Source of the DNA: Lactococcus sp. S-13
Lineage (GTDB): Bacteria; Bacillota; Bacilli; Lactobacillales; Streptococcaceae
Assembly: GCF_004210295.1 (NCBI RefSeq)
Contig: NZ_SDAK01000002.1
Span: 1 to 64,000, forward strand
DNA: 64,000 nucleotides
Reading direction: 5' to 3'
Of this stretch, positions 52,879 through 62,446 are shown piece by piece. The notes beneath the pieces are model-generated. The model was not told the origin of the DNA. It ran no database searches and worked only from the letters and a program-made list of their open reading frames with translations. Each line of letters begins with the position of its first letter. Position 1 is the first letter of the stretch. Made by a program: the position numbers and the translations under genes.

Positions 52879-53463
52879 TCAAGACTCTTTGTCAACCGCT
52901 TTATCTTTTAAAGCTTTCATAAATCGTCTTTTTTGAGTAGCGATACTTATTCCTGTTTTTCGCTCAATCATCTTGTATGTCATTCCTTGCTGTTTTAGCT
53001 CAAAAGCAAATTGAATTTGTTCTTCAGAAAATTTCTTTGGACGTCCCTCTTTAAAATTGGGATCATGAAGTTTAGCAAAAGTTTTCCCCTCTTGAGTTCT
53101 CGTTATGATGAGATCTCGTTCAAATTGAGCAAAGGCACTAAAAACAGTAAAAATTAGTTGACCTGTTGGTGTATTATCAATGAGTCCGATATTTAAAATA
53201 TGAACTTTGATGCCTTGAGCAAATAACTCTTGAACGATTCCTAGCGCTTCTCGAGTGTTTCTTGCAAAGCGATCCATTCTGGCGACAATTAAAGTATCCC
53301 CTGATTTTAATTGCTGCAGCACAAGATTGAATTGCTTTCGTTCAACCGTAGTGCCTGTAAATTTTTCTTGGAAAATTTTCTCAGCTCCTGCCTCTTTCAA
53401 AATTTCAATTTGATGTTCTAATTTTTGTTCCAACGTACTAACACGTGCATAGCCAATTTTCAT
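52879..53463 (-). CDS. Serine recombinase/resolvase
   Basis: 194 residues from the ATG at 53463, beginning MKIGYARVSTLEQ with the catalytic serine at residue 9-10. MDRFARNTREALGIVQEL and the FSAFAQFERDLIITRTQEG segment complete the resolvase domain; a C-terminal Hin-like helix-turn-helix (YKMIERKTGISIATQKRRF) binds DNA. It may resolve plasmid multimers or belong to a lost transposon. A res site is not identified. Confidence 0.9.
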   Translation of the reverse strand: MKIGYARVSTLEQKLEHQIEILKEAGAEKIFQEKFTGTTVERKQFNLVLQQLKSGDTLIVARMDRFARNTREALGIVQELFAQGIKVHILNIGLIDNTPTGQLIFTVFSAFAQFERDLIITRTQEGKTFAKLHDPNFKEGRPKKFSEEQIQFAFELKQQGMTYKMIERKTGISIATQKRRFMKALKDKAVDKES

Positions 53464-53530
53464 CTTTTTACCTTCCACTTATAACCCTAAGTTACGAGCC
53501 GTTCTTTTTCCTTTAATTATAACACACAAA

Positions 53531-53566
53531 AAAAGAGCTCACAACTGTTAAGTTATGAGCTCTTTT
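53531..53566. terminator. Hairpin between resolvase and surface-protein remnant
   Basis: AAAAGAGCTCA and TGAGCTCTTTT with matching inner bases; it ends the minus-strand remnant gene. Confidence 0.8.
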
Positions 53567-53598
53567 AAATATTGAAGCAAGAAGTTTCTTTTTATCCT

Positions 53599-54155
53599 TT
53601 ATTTTTTAGTAATATCCGCAGGTTGCCAAACATAAGTCCCAGACATATGTGCTCTATCATATTGCTGGTACATTTTATCTGAAGTGTTAAACATAAAAGG
53701 TCCCTGAGGATTTAATGGATTCCCGTAAGTTTCAACCTGTTGCCAAGCCCCCGAATATTTACCACTGGCTTTGCTAATAAGTGGGAGGTACGGATTATAC
53801 TTAAATGTAAAATTCTTTCCCAAAGTTATTGTATTTAAATTTACACATCCCTTAAACATATTTCCTGTGCTTAAATTTGAATTATGGTCGGTGTAGAAGT
53901 GGGAAATATCTACGTATTTTAAATTGGTCATCCCGCTGAACCAATATTCTAAATTATTCACATCATCTATCCTTAGATAGTTAAGACCCTCAATCGTCTC
54001 CAATTGATCCATATCTTCAAACATATGCCGACTATCTGGTGCTGCCCACGTTTCAGATTGGAACACCAAACGCTTCACTTGACTCTTTAGCACTTTCCAA
54101 GGGTATGTTTGATTTCTATCATTAGGGAATTTTCCACCGTTGATATACATTGTCC
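53599..54155 (-). pseudogene. BspA-like surface protein, C-terminal remnant
   Basis: About 185 residues with the DUF285/BspA leucine-rich pattern: MFEDMDQLETIEGLNYLRI, then WFSGMTNLKYVDISHFYTD, then MFKGCVNLNTITLG. The gene is cut at its 5' side by the IS1216 end at 54156; the open frame runs a few codons into the element. Full family members are secreted and often wall-anchored. Confidence 0.8.
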
Positions 54156-54964
54156 GGTTCTGTTGCAAAGTTTTAAATCTACTATCAGATAAGGTAGAAT
54201 AATAGAAAAAGATAGCAGGAGGAATGACGTTGAGTCATTTTAAAGGAAAGCAATTTCAGCAGGATGTGATTATTGTAGCCGTGGGCTACTATCTTCGTTA
54301 TAACCTTAGCTATCGTGAAGTTCAGGAATTGTTATATGATCGTGGCATTAACGTTTCTCATACGACGATTTATCGTTGGGTGCAAGAATATGGCAAACTA
54401 CTCTATCAAATTTGGAAAAAGAAAAATAAAAAATCCTTTTATTCATGGAAAATGGATGAAACGTACATCAAAATTAAAGGAAAATGGCATTATTTGTATC
54501 GAGCCATCGATGCAGATGGTTTAACCTTGGATATTTGGTTACGTAAAAAACGGGACACACAAGCAGCCTATGCTTTTCTTAAGCGGTTAGTGAAGCAGTT
54601 TGATGAACCGAAGGTTGTAGTCACAGATAAAGCCCCCTCTATTACAAGTGCCTTTAAGAAACTAAAAGAATACGGCTTTTATCAAGGGACAGAACATCGT
54701 ACCATTAAATACCTGAATAATTTGATTGAACAAGACCATCGTCCAGTAAAGAGACGCAATAAATTCTATCGAAGTTTACGCACTGCCTCACCCACGATTA
54801 AAGGTATGGAAGCCATCCGAGGATTATATAAGAAAACCCGAAAAGAAGGCACTCTCTTCGGGTTTTCGGTCTGTACTGAAATCAAGGTATTATTGGGAAT
54901 CCCAGCTTAAATCATAGATACCGTAAGGGATTTTATTCTTTATTTAAAACTTTGCAACAGAACC
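54156..54964 (+). mobile_element. IS1216 copy 1 (809 bp)
   Basis: GGTTCTGTTGCAAAGTTTTA inverted ends enclose a transposase. Together with copy 2, in the same direction, it brackets tet(S). No 8-bp target duplication is seen on the outer sides (cattgtcc versus gttgtata). Confidence 0.93.
54224..54910 (+). CDS. IS6-family transposase (IS1216), copy 1
   Basis: 228 residues: helix-turn-helix YREVQELLYDRGINVSHTTI and DDE core (WKMDETYIKIKG, VVTDKAPS, NLIEQDHRPVKRR). Compared with copy 2, the usual ATG of the MNHFKG start reads TTG (MTLSHFKG), so translation depends on the ATG two codons earlier. Further differences are Leu for Ile (VQELLYD) and Pro for Thr in the C-terminal half. Confidence 0.93.
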   Translation: MTLSHFKGKQFQQDVIIVAVGYYLRYNLSYREVQELLYDRGINVSHTTIYRWVQEYGKLLYQIWKKKNKKSFYSWKMDETYIKIKGKWHYLYRAIDADGLTLDIWLRKKRDTQAAYAFLKRLVKQFDEPKVVVTDKAPSITSAFKKLKEYGFYQGTEHRTIKYLNNLIEQDHRPVKRRNKFYRSLRTASPTIKGMEAIRGLYKKTRKEGTLFGFSVCTEIKVLLGIPA

Positions 54965-55059
54965 GGGCACAGTATCCACCTAGTATTTACAATATCTATA
55001 TCCTCCTGTTCTAATTAACAACTCAATATTCATTTTAAAAATTTCTCTTTAGTTCACTA

Positions 55060-56985
55060 TCAATGTAAGTTGATTTTATTAAACATATGCCTTACTTTGT
55101 CTATTCTATTATTTGGACGACGTGGTTGGAAAGCAGACTTAATGTTAGTAACCTGATAACCTTTTAACTCTGTTAAACAGACACTGCGTCCATTTGTAAA
55201 GAAAGTTAAACTGTTTCGATACTCTTGAATACAACGGGCTGGAATTTCACCAATGAGAATGACCTCGTTACCTTTTAACTTAGTATTTAAAATATTTGCA
55301 CAATATTTGGAAGCATCATTATATGCTCTCGAAAGATATTCTTGTGGTACATAAATTTCGAAGCTAAGATATGGCTCTAATAACTCTGTACCACTCTTTC
55401 TAAAAGCCTGCTCTAGTACAATAGGCGCAAGCATTCGGAAATCTGCTGGCGTACTGACAGGGCTGTAATATAGACCATACTTAAAACAGATCTTACAGTC
55501 TGTTAATTTCCAACCGTACAATCCTTGTTCACACCCATAGCGTATACCTTCCATAACTGCATTTTGAAATGATTGATTTAAATAACCTAGAGAAACCAGG
55601 CTCTCATACTGAATGCCACTACCCAAAGGAAGTGGTGTTACAGATAAACCAATAGAAGCCCAGAAAGGATTTGGAGGTACTTCGATATCAATGGTAAATT
55701 CAGATTTTTTTAATGGTCTTTCCATATAAATGACAGTTGGTTTTCTTGTTTCTATCTCAATATGATATTTTTCTTGAATCAGAGTACAAGTTACCTCCAT
55801 TTGGACCTCACCTAAAAAAGATAGCACAATTTCGTGAGTTACTGTATCTACATAATATTGTAGAAGGGGATCACTATCGGATATTTCAAAAAGTGCATCT
55901 AGTAACTTTTCTCTTTGTACTGATTTACATGGTTCAATTGTTGTTTGTAACATAGGAAGAGGATTCTCAAGAATTTCTCTATGTGGTAATCTTTTTTTAT
56001 CTCCAAGTACGTTATTTAGTTTTAAAAGCTCATTTTTTAAAATAATAATCTCACCAGGCTCTGCCTTATCTATCTGGCGTAATTCTCCATTTATTGAAGT
56101 ATACATTTCTGTAACTTTTATTTTTTCCTTTTCTGATATATTGACTGAGTCTCGCAAATGTAGCGTTCCACTATAAAGACGTACATAGACAAGCCGTTGA
56201 CCATCATCTGAATATTCTACTTTAAAAACATTTCCACAAAGTTTATCTGAATTGAGTTGTGTGGGTGAAAATAATTTGCTAGTAATTACCTCTATAAGTT
56301 GTTTAATTCCAATATTATTCTTTGCACTTCCGTGATAAACAGGATATAAGGAGCAACTTTGAATTCTTTCGTTTTCCTCCTTTTCAAGTTCTGCAATATT
56401 CAATGTTTTCCCAATGGTATATTTTTCTAATAAATAATCATTTCCCACAATTACTGTCTCCCATTGTTCTGGTTCAGTATAATCTATTACATAAGGTTTC
56501 AAATTTAGATTCACAGTCTGCTTAATTATGATGTCGTCAGAAAGTTTGTCCTTAATATCTTGATAAACATCTGGCAAATTTATTCCATTTTGATCAATTT
56601 TGTTAATAAAAAATATTATAGGTATGTTCATCTTTCTAAGTGCATGGAATAGTATACGAGTTTGTGACTGTACTCCATCTTTTGCAGAGATTAGCAAAAT
56701 AGCTCCATCCAAAACAGATAATGAACGGTATACATCTGCCAAAAAATCCATGTGTCCAGGAGTATCTACAATATTTACTTTAACATTTTCCCGTTGAAAA
56801 GATGTTATTGCGGTCTGAATAGTAATACCTCTCTGGCGTTCCAAAAACATAGTATCCGTTTTCGTTGTACCGCTATCTACACTTCCTAACTCTTTAATTG
56901 CTCCGCTACTGTATAGTAAGCTTTCTGTCAAAGTAGTTTTTCCTGCATCAACATGTGCTAAGATACCGATATTAATAATTTTCAA
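55060..56985 (-). CDS. tet(S): Tet(S) ribosomal protection protein
   Basis: 641 residues from the TTG at 56985; GGAGG lies eight bases before it, and this start matches the family N-terminus [20 protein letters not shown]. The ATG five codons upstream is part of the ribosome site. It is an EF-G-like GTPase with G1 [10 protein letters not shown]3 DTPGHMDF and G4 NKID. It removes tetracycline from the ribosome. The text follows Tet(S) rather than Tet(M) throughout. The gene is intact. Confidence 0.97.
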   Translation of the reverse strand: MKIINIGILAHVDAGKTTLTESLLYSSGAIKELGSVDSGTTKTDTMFLERQRGITIQTAITSFQRENVKVNIVDTPGHMDFLADVYRSLSVLDGAILLISAKDGVQSQTRILFHALRKMNIPIIFFINKIDQNGINLPDVYQDIKDKLSDDIIIKQTVNLNLKPYVIDYTEPEQWETVIVGNDYLLEKYTIGKTLNIAELEKEENERIQSCSLYPVYHGSAKNNIGIKQLIEVITSKLFSPTQLNSDKLCGNVFKVEYSDDGQRLVYVRLYSGTLHLRDSVNISEKEKIKVTEMYTSINGELRQIDKAEPGEIIILKNELLKLNNVLGDKKRLPHREILENPLPMLQTTIEPCKSVQREKLLDALFEISDSDPLLQYYVDTVTHEIVLSFLGEVQMEVTCTLIQEKYHIEIETRKPTVIYMERPLKKSEFTIDIEVPPNPFWASIGLSVTPLPLGSGIQYESLVSLGYLNQSFQNAVMEGIRYGCEQGLYGWKLTDCKICFKYGLYYSPVSTPADFRMLAPIVLEQAFRKSGTELLEPYLSFEIYVPQEYLSRAYNDASKYCANILNTKLKGNEVILIGEIPARCIQEYRNSLTFFTNGRSVCLTELKGYQVTNIKSAFQPRRPNNRIDKVRHMFNKINLH

Positions 56986-57021
56986 TTTTATTTCCTCCAT
57001 TCAAAAGCTCAAAAAGCAGAA

Positions 57022-57231
57022 AAAATCCCAGTGATAAATACTCTTATCACTGGGATTTTAATACAAAAATAGCTGTATACTACACACTGATAGCCACAGA
57101 TGCTTTATGATAAAATGATAAAAGTATTCTTAAACTGGGCACAAAAAACCAGTCCTTATTTTAAATAAGGATGCTTAATTAATTATTCCCGCTATCTAAT
57201 TGACAGTTTATTTAAGAATACCTTGCCGCAT
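57022..57231 (-). promoter_or_regulatory. tet(S) leader with short peptide and attenuator
   Basis: A seven-codon leader MRQGILK (57208-57231) has an AAAGGAGAT ribosome site. Downstream, GCATCCTTATTT/AAATAAGGA-type pairing and a terminator AAAATCCCAGTGATAA...TTATCACTGGGATTTT (57022-57059) precede the gene. This is the transcription-attenuation layout of tet(M)-class genes, in which drug-stalled ribosomes allow read-through. Confidence 0.8.
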
Positions 57232-57261
57232 TTTTATTATCTCCTTTTGAATGTTATCTTA

Positions 57262-57290
57262 ATTCTATCATATGATAGAATGCTTGTAAA
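57262..57290 (-). promoter_or_regulatory. tet(S) promoter
   Basis: TTTACA (57285-57290) and TAGAAT (57262-57267) with a 17-base spacer on the minus strand. An ATTCTATCATATGATAGAAT palindrome overlaps the -10. Confidence 0.75.
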
Positions 57291-57828
57291 GCCAACCATA
57301 TTTTTTGAACGAAAGGGAAATTAATGAGAAATTAATGGAAGTTAGTGTAGTAGTTGAAGATAACTCTTCAGAATGGCTATCAAAATTCAGCGATTTAATA
57401 ACGATTTACAAGTTCATAAGGGATTCTTTATTCATCCAGCTATTATATTACTTTTCAGGTCAATAGGACAACTGTCCACAACCTTTCTACAAATATATTA
57501 CGTATAATTTTTGAAATATATACTGCTTAACAAAATATTTTGCAGTGGTTCCAATAGTTTTGAATTGTTAATATTAAGTTTGACTTGGAAAATATCATTA
57601 AAAGTTATACTGTTTATTTGGAAAAAATTGGAGAGACCTTTTTAAGTAATGTAATGAAAATAGTTATAAGTTAGAATAAAGGTGAATTTGCTTATACTTC
57701 TCATAGAAGGTTGATTTCACGCTATATTTTGGATTATTTATGCTAAATCATTATAAGTTTGCTATAGTGACATACAATTTTTTTTGCTTATACTAAATAT
57801 TCAAGTATTGTTTTCATCTTAATATTCT
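57291..57828. other. Gene-free spacer upstream of tet(S)
   Basis: AT-rich; I see no supported gene or strong repeat. It corresponds to the interval between orf13 and the tet leader in Tn916-type elements. Confidence 0.5.
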
Positions 57829-58021
57829 TTATTCATTCATTATTATTTTCCAGTTATCCTTCTTCTCTAAAGTTAATTGGTATTGGGAAATATTTTCAAT
57901 CTTTGTTTCATTGTCTAAATATCGAACGGCTATTTTTACTAGATACTGTTTCTCTTTCTTCTGAATAATTGGATTCACCAACTCAGAGTAAATAAAGTTT
58001 TGACTGATTATTGGTAAAACA
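57829..58021 (-). pseudogene. 3' remnant of Tn916-type tcpC (orf13)
   Basis: The frame leaving the IS1216 edge reads SQNFIYSELVNPIIQKKEKQ, then YLVKIAVRYLDNETK, and ends in LEKKDNWKIMNE followed by TAA. This is the C-terminus of TcpC-type conjugation proteins, which lie directly upstream of tet in Tn916-like elements and on the same strand. It indicates the origin of this tet(S). IS1216 removed the rest. Confidence 0.75.
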
Positions 58022-58830
58022 GGTTCTGTTGCAAAGTTTTAAATCTACTATCAAATAAGGTAGAATAATAGAAAAAGATAGCAGGAGGAATGACGATGAA
58101 TCATTTTAAAGGAAAGCAATTTCAGCAGGATGTGATTATTGTAGCCGTGGGCTACTATCTTCGTTATAACCTTAGCTATCGTGAAGTTCAAGAAATCTTA
58201 TATGATCGTGGCATTAACGTTTCTCATACGACGATTTATCGTTGGGTGCAAGAATATGGCAAACTACTCTATCAAATTTGGAAAAAGAAAAATAAAAAAT
58301 CCTTTTATTCATGGAAAATGGATGAAACGTACATCAAAATTAAAGGAAAATGGCATTATTTGTATCGAGCCATCGATGCAGATGGTTTAACCTTGGATAT
58401 TTGGTTACGTAAAAAACGGGACACACAAGCAGCCTATGCTTTTCTTAAGCGGTTAGTGAAGCAGTTTGATGAACCGAAGGTTGTAGTCACAGATAAAGCC
58501 CCCTCTATTACAAGTGCCTTTAAGAAACTAAAAGAATACGGCTTTTATCAAGGGACAGAACATCGTACCATTAAATACCTGAATAATTTGATTGAACAAG
58601 ACCATCGTCCAGTAAAGAGACGCAATAAATTCTATCGAAGTTTACGCACTGCCTCTACCACGATTAAAGGTATGGAAGCCATCCGAGGATTATATAAGAA
58701 AACCCGAAAAGAAGGCACTCTCTTCGGGTTTTCGGTCTGTACTGAAATCAAGGTATTATTGGGAATCCCAGCTTAAATCATAGATACCGTAAGGGATTTT
58801 ATTCTTTATTTAAAACTTTGCAACAGAACC
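58022..58830 (+). mobile_element. IS1216 copy 2 (809 bp)
   Basis: It has the same ends and size as copy 1 and the same direction. It cuts tcpC on its left and abuts the tet(L) plasmid segment on its right. Confidence 0.93.
58096..58776 (+). CDS. IS6-family transposase (IS1216), copy 2
   Basis: 226 residues from the ATG at 58096 (AGGAGG nine bases upstream), starting MNHFKGKQFQQDVIIVAVGY. It has an intact helix-turn-helix and DDE core. It is nearly identical to copy 1, differing at a handful of bases, among them the ATG that is TTG in copy 1. Confidence 0.93.
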   Translation: MNHFKGKQFQQDVIIVAVGYYLRYNLSYREVQEILYDRGINVSHTTIYRWVQEYGKLLYQIWKKKNKKSFYSWKMDETYIKIKGKWHYLYRAIDADGLTLDIWLRKKRDTQAAYAFLKRLVKQFDEPKVVVTDKAPSITSAFKKLKEYGFYQGTEHRTIKYLNNLIEQDHRPVKRRNKFYRSLRTASTTIKGMEAIRGLYKKTRKEGTLFGFSVCTEIKVLLGIPA

Positions 58831-58913
58831 GTTGTATAAGTGATGAAATACTGACTTTAAAACTTAGTTTATATGTGGTAAAATGTTTTAATCAAGTTTA
58901 GGAGGAATTAATT

Positions 58914-58976
58914 ATGAAGTGTAATTAATGTAACAGGGTTCAATTAAAAGAGGGAAGCGTATCATTAACCCTATAA
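58914..58976 (+). promoter_or_regulatory. tet(L) leader peptide region with early stop
   Basis: After AGGAGG the frame opens ATG AAG TGT AAT and then meets TAA at 58926-58928. The same frame continues open to TAA at 58974 (CNRVQLKEGSVSLTL). From memory, the usual tet(L) leader is a 20-codon peptide starting MKCNECNRV, so codon 5 appears changed from GAA to TAA. Confidence 0.75.
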
Positions 58977-59008
58977 ACTACGTCTGCCCTCATTATTGGA
59001 GGTGAAAT

Positions 59009-60385
59009 GTGAATACATCCTATTCACAATCGAATTTACGACACAACCAAATTTTAATTTGGCTTTGCATTTTATCTTTTTTTAGCGTATTAAATGAAAT
59101 GGTTTTGAACGTCTCATTACCTGATATTGCAAATGATTTTAATAAACCACCTGCGAGTACAAACTGGGTGAACACAGCCTTTATGTTAACCTTTTCCATT
59201 GGAACAGCTGTATATGGAAAGCTATCTGATCAATTAGGCATCAAAAGGTTACTCCTATTTGGAATTATAATAAATTGTTTCGGGTCGTTAATTGGGTTTG
59301 TTGGCCATTCTTTCTTTTCCTTACTTATTATGGCTCGTTTTATTCAAGGGGCTGGTGCAGCTGCATTTCCAGCACTCGTAATGGTTGTAGTTGCGCGCTA
59401 TATTCCAAAGGAAAATAGGGGTAAAGCATTTGGTCTTATTGGATCGATAGTAGCCATGGGAGAAGGAGTCGGTCCAGCGATTGGTGGAATGATAGCCCAT
59501 TATATTCATTGGTCCTATCTTCTACTCATTCCTATGATAACAATTATCACTGTTCCGTTTCTTATGAAATTATTAAAGAAAGAAGTAAGGATAAAAGGTC
59601 ATTTTGATATCAAAGGAATTATACTAATGTCTGTAGGCATTGTATTTTTTATGTTGTTTACAACATCATATAGCATTTCTTTTCTTATCGTTAGCGTGCT
59701 GTCATTCCTGATATTTGTAAAACATATCAGGAAAGTAACAGATCCTTTTGTTGATCCCGGATTAGGGAAAAATATACCTTTTATGATTGGAGTTCTTTGT
59801 GGGGGAATTATATTTGGAACAGTAGCAGGGTTTGTCTCTATGGTTCCTTATATGATGAAAGATGTTCACCAGCTAAGTACTGCCGAAATCGGAAGTGTAA
59901 TTATTTTCCCTGGAACAATGAGTGTCATTATTTTCGGCTACATTGGTGGGATACTTGTTGATAGAAGAGGTCCTTTATACGTGTTAAACATCGGAGTTAC
60001 ATTTCTTTCTGTTAGCTTTTTAACTGCTTCCTTTCTTTTAGAAACAACATCATGGTTCATGACAATTATAATCGTATTTGTTTTAGGTGGGCTTTCGTTC
60101 ACCAAAACAGTTATATCAACAATTGTTTCAAGTAGCTTGAAACAGCAGGAAGCTGGTGCTGGAATGAGTTTGCTTAACTTTACCAGCTTTTTATCAGAGG
60201 GAACAGGTATTGCAATTGTAGGTGGTTTATTATCCATACCCTTACTTGATCAAAGGTTGTTACCTATGGAAGTTGATCAGTCAACTTATCTGTATAGTAA
60301 TTTGTTATTACTTTTTTCAGGAATCATTGTCATTAGTTGGCTGGTTACCTTGAATGTATATAAACATTCTCAAAGGGATTTCTAA
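59009..60385 (+). CDS. tet(L): Tet(L) tetracycline efflux protein
   Basis: 458 residues with GTG start after TTGGAGGTGAAAT. It is a 14-helix major facilitator antiporter (DHA2 type) with motif [17 protein letters not shown] and motif [17 protein letters not shown]. It exports a metal-tetracycline complex in exchange for protons. Length and text match Tet(L) of pBC16/pAMalpha1-type plasmids. It ends in a terminator at 60392-60437. Confidence 0.97.
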   Translation: MNTSYSQSNLRHNQILIWLCILSFFSVLNEMVLNVSLPDIANDFNKPPASTNWVNTAFMLTFSIGTAVYGKLSDQLGIKRLLLFGIIINCFGSLIGFVGHSFFSLLIMARFIQGAGAAAFPALVMVVVARYIPKENRGKAFGLIGSIVAMGEGVGPAIGGMIAHYIHWSYLLLIPMITIITVPFLMKLLKKEVRIKGHFDIKGIILMSVGIVFFMLFTTSYSISFLIVSVLSFLIFVKHIRKVTDPFVDPGLGKNIPFMIGVLCGGIIFGTVAGFVSMVPYMMKDVHQLSTAEIGSVIIFPGTMSVIIFGYIGGILVDRRGPLYVLNIGVTFLSVSFLTASFLLETTSWFMTIIIVFVLGGLSFTKTVISTIVSSSLKQQEAGAGMSLLNFTSFLSEGTGIAIVGGLLSIPLLDQRLLPMEVDQSTYLYSNLLLLFSGIIVISWLVTLNVYKHSQRDF

Positions 60386-60391
60386 ATCGTT

Positions 60392-60437
60392 AAGGGATCA
60401 ACTTTGGGAGAGAGTTCAAAATTGATCCTTTTTTTAT
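60392..60437 (+). terminator. tet(L) terminator
   Basis: GGGATCAA...TTGATCC followed by a run of seven T. Confidence 0.85.
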
Positions 60438-60499
60438 AACAGGAATTCAAATCTTTTTGTTCCATTAAAGGGCGCGATTGCTGAATAAAAGATACGAGA

Positions 60500-60837
60500 G
60501 ACCTCTCTTGTATCTTTTTTATTTTGAGTGGTTTTGTCCGTTACACTAGAAAACCGAAAGACAATAAAAATTTTATTCTTGCTGAGTCTGGCTTTCGGTA
60601 AGCTAGACAAAACGGACAAAATAAAAATTGGCAAGGGTTTAAAGGTGGAGATTTTTTGAGTGATCTTCTCAAAAAATACTACCTGTCCCTTGCTGATTTT
60701 TAAACGAGCACGAGAGCAAAACCCCCCTTTGCTGAGGTGGCAGAGGGCAGGTTTTTTTGTTTCTTTTTTCTCGTAAAAAAAAGAAAGGTCTTAAAGGTTT
60801 TATGGTTTTGGTCGGCACTGCCGACAGCCTCGCAGAG
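60500..60837 (+). other. Likely single-strand origin region of the rolling-circle plasmid
   Basis: Large imperfect dyads fill this gene-free stretch: TTTGTCCGTT...AACGGACAAA (about 60533 and 60609), GAGATTTTTTGAG...CTCAAAAAAT, and a GGCAGAGGGCAGG block. In pUB110 and pMV158 plasmids the ssoU lies here, between tet or resistance genes and oriT/mob. The exact sso type is not resolved. Confidence 0.5.
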
Positions 60838-60882
60838 CACACACTTTATGAATATAAAGTATAGTGTGTTATACTTTACTTG
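60838..60882 (+). other. pMV158/pUB110-type oriT (RSA site)
   Basis: ACTTTATGAATATAAAGTAT followed by AGTGTGTTATACTTTAC is the known mobilisation origin of this family. By analogy with the family, the nick falls between G and T of TAGTGTG/TTA, at 60868/60869. Confidence 0.92.
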
Positions 60883-60948
60883 GAAGTGGTTGCCGGAAAG
60901 AGCGAAAATGCCTCACATTTGTGCCACCTAAAAAGGAGCGATTTACAT

Positions 60949-62211
60949 ATGAGTTATGCAGTTTGTAGAATGCAAAAAGTGAAATCAGCTGGACTAAAAG
61001 GCATGCAATTTCATAATCAAAGAGAGCGAAAAAGTAGAACGAATGATGATATTGACCATGAGCGAACACGTGAAAATTATGATTTGAAAAATGATAAAAA
61101 TATTGATTACAACGAACGTGTCAAAGAAATTATTGAATCACAAAAAACAGGTACAAGAAAAACGAGGAAAGATGCTGTTCTTGTAAATGAGTTGCTAGTA
61201 ACATCTGACCGAGATTTTTTTGAGCAACTGGATCCAGGAGAACAAAAACGATTTTTTGAGGAAAGTTATAAATTATTTTCCGAACGATATGGCAAGCAAA
61301 ATATTGCTTATGCAACAGTTCATAATGATGAGCAAACCCCTCACATGCATTTAGGTGTTGTGCCTATGCGTGATGGAAAACTGCAAGGAAAAAATGTGTT
61401 TAATCGTCAAGAACTGTTATGGCTACAAGATAAATTCCCCGAGCATATGAAAAAACAGGGTTTTGAGTTGAAGCGTGGTGAACGTGGCTCTGACCGTAAA
61501 CATATTGAGACAGCTAAATTTAAAAAACAAACTTTGGAAAAAGAGATTGATTTTCTAGAAAAAAATTTAGCAGTTAAAAAAGATGAATGGACTGCTTATA
61601 GCGATAAAGTTAAATCAGATTTAGAAGTACCAGCGAAACGACACATGAAAAGTGTTGAAGTGCCAACGGGTGAAAAGTCCATGTTTGGTTTGGGAAAAGA
61701 AATAATGAAAACAGAAAAGAAACCAACCAAAAATGTTGTTATATCGGAGCGTGATTATAAAAACTTAGTGACTGCTGCGAGAGATAACGATAGGTTAAAA
61801 CAGCATGTTAGAAATCTCATGAGTACTGATATGGCGAGAGAATATAAAAAATTAAGTAAAGAACATGGGCAAGTTAAAGAAAAATATAGTGGTCTTGTAG
61901 AGCGATTTAATGAAAATGTAAATGATTATAATGAGTTGCTTGAAGAAAACAAGTCTTTAAAGTCTAAAATAAGCGATTTAAAGCGTGATGTGAGTTTAAT
62001 CTATGAAAGCACTAAGGAATTCCTTAAGGAACGTACAGACGGCTTAAAAGCCTTTAAAAACGTTTTTAAGGGGTTTGTAGACAAGGTAAAGGATAAAACA
62101 GCACAATTCCAAGAAAAACACGATTTAGAACCTAAAAAGAACGAATTTGAACTAACTCATAACCGAGAGGTAAAAAAAGAACGAAGTCGAGATCAGGGAA
62201 TGAGTTTATAA
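60949..62211 (+). CDS. mob: MobV-type relaxase (Pre/Mob)
   Basis: 420 residues from the ATG at 60949 (AAAAGGAGCG upstream); the longer open frame covers oriT. N-terminal MSYAVCRMQKVKSAGLKGMQ and the metal-binding HNDEQTPHMHLGVVPM are diagnostic for MobV. The C-terminal 200 residues are coiled coil. It nicks the oriT at 60868 and also catalyses plasmid recombination at this site. A terminator (CACCTgaaaAGGTG) follows at 62223. Confidence 0.95.
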   Translation: MSYAVCRMQKVKSAGLKGMQFHNQRERKSRTNDDIDHERTRENYDLKNDKNIDYNERVKEIIESQKTGTRKTRKDAVLVNELLVTSDRDFFEQLDPGEQKRFFEESYKLFSERYGKQNIAYATVHNDEQTPHMHLGVVPMRDGKLQGKNVFNRQELLWLQDKFPEHMKKQGFELKRGERGSDRKHIETAKFKKQTLEKEIDFLEKNLAVKKDEWTAYSDKVKSDLEVPAKRHMKSVEVPTGEKSMFGLGKEIMKTEKKPTKNVVISERDYKNLVTAARDNDRLKQHVRNLMSTDMAREYKKLSKEHGQVKEKYSGLVERFNENVNDYNELLEENKSLKSKISDLKRDVSLIYESTKEFLKERTDGLKAFKNVFKGFVDKVKDKTAQFQEKHDLEPKKNEFELTHNREVKKERSRDQGMSL

Positions 62212-62261
62212 AATAAAAAAAGCACCTGAAAAGGTGTCTTTTTTTGATGGTTTTGAACTTG

Positions 62262-62296
62262 TTCTTTCTTATCTTGATACATATAGAAATAACGTC
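62262..62296 (+). other. Double-strand origin (dso) of pUB110/pC194 type
   Basis: TTCTTTCTTATCTTGATA then CATATAGAAATAACGTC is the conserved nick region of this replicon family; the nick falls after TTGATA at 62279. The site is intact although its rep gene is truncated. Confidence 0.88.
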
Positions 62297-62385
62297 ATTT
62301 TTATTTTAGTTGCTGAAAGGTGCGTTGAAGTGTTGGTATGTATGTGTTTTAAAGTATTGAAAACCCTTAAAATTGGTTGCACAGA

Positions 62386-62446
62386 AAAACCCCATCTGTT
62401 AAAGTTATAAGTGACCAAACAAATAACTAAATAGATGGGGGTTTCT
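62386..62446 (+). promoter_or_regulatory. rep leader hairpin
   Basis: AAACCCCATCT pairs with AGATGGGGGTTT followed by TCTTTT, covering the first rep start codon. It is a terminator-like attenuator typical of rep control by countertranscript RNA. Confidence 0.6.

Larger units (their letters stand above)
54156..58830. mobile_element. IS1216-tet(S)-IS1216 pseudo-composite unit
   Basis: Two direct IS1216 copies flank tet(S), its leader and a tcpC remnant. IS6-family elements move such segments as translocatable units by cointegrate formation; a circle of one IS copy plus tet(S) can form by recombination. Confidence 0.85.

Noticed and set aside
56986..57000. ATG at 57000 as the tet(S) start
   Set aside because: It forms part of the GGAGG ribosome site for the TTG at 56985, which matches the family N-terminus.
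54148..58838. Classical composite transposon with target duplication
   Set aside because: The outer flanks (cattgtcc and gttgtata) do not match, so only an IS6-style translocatable arrangement is supported.
60880..60948. Upstream start for the MobV relaxase
   Set aside because: This stretch overlaps oriT; the conserved N-terminus MSYAVCRMQ and the ribosome site support the ATG at 60949.
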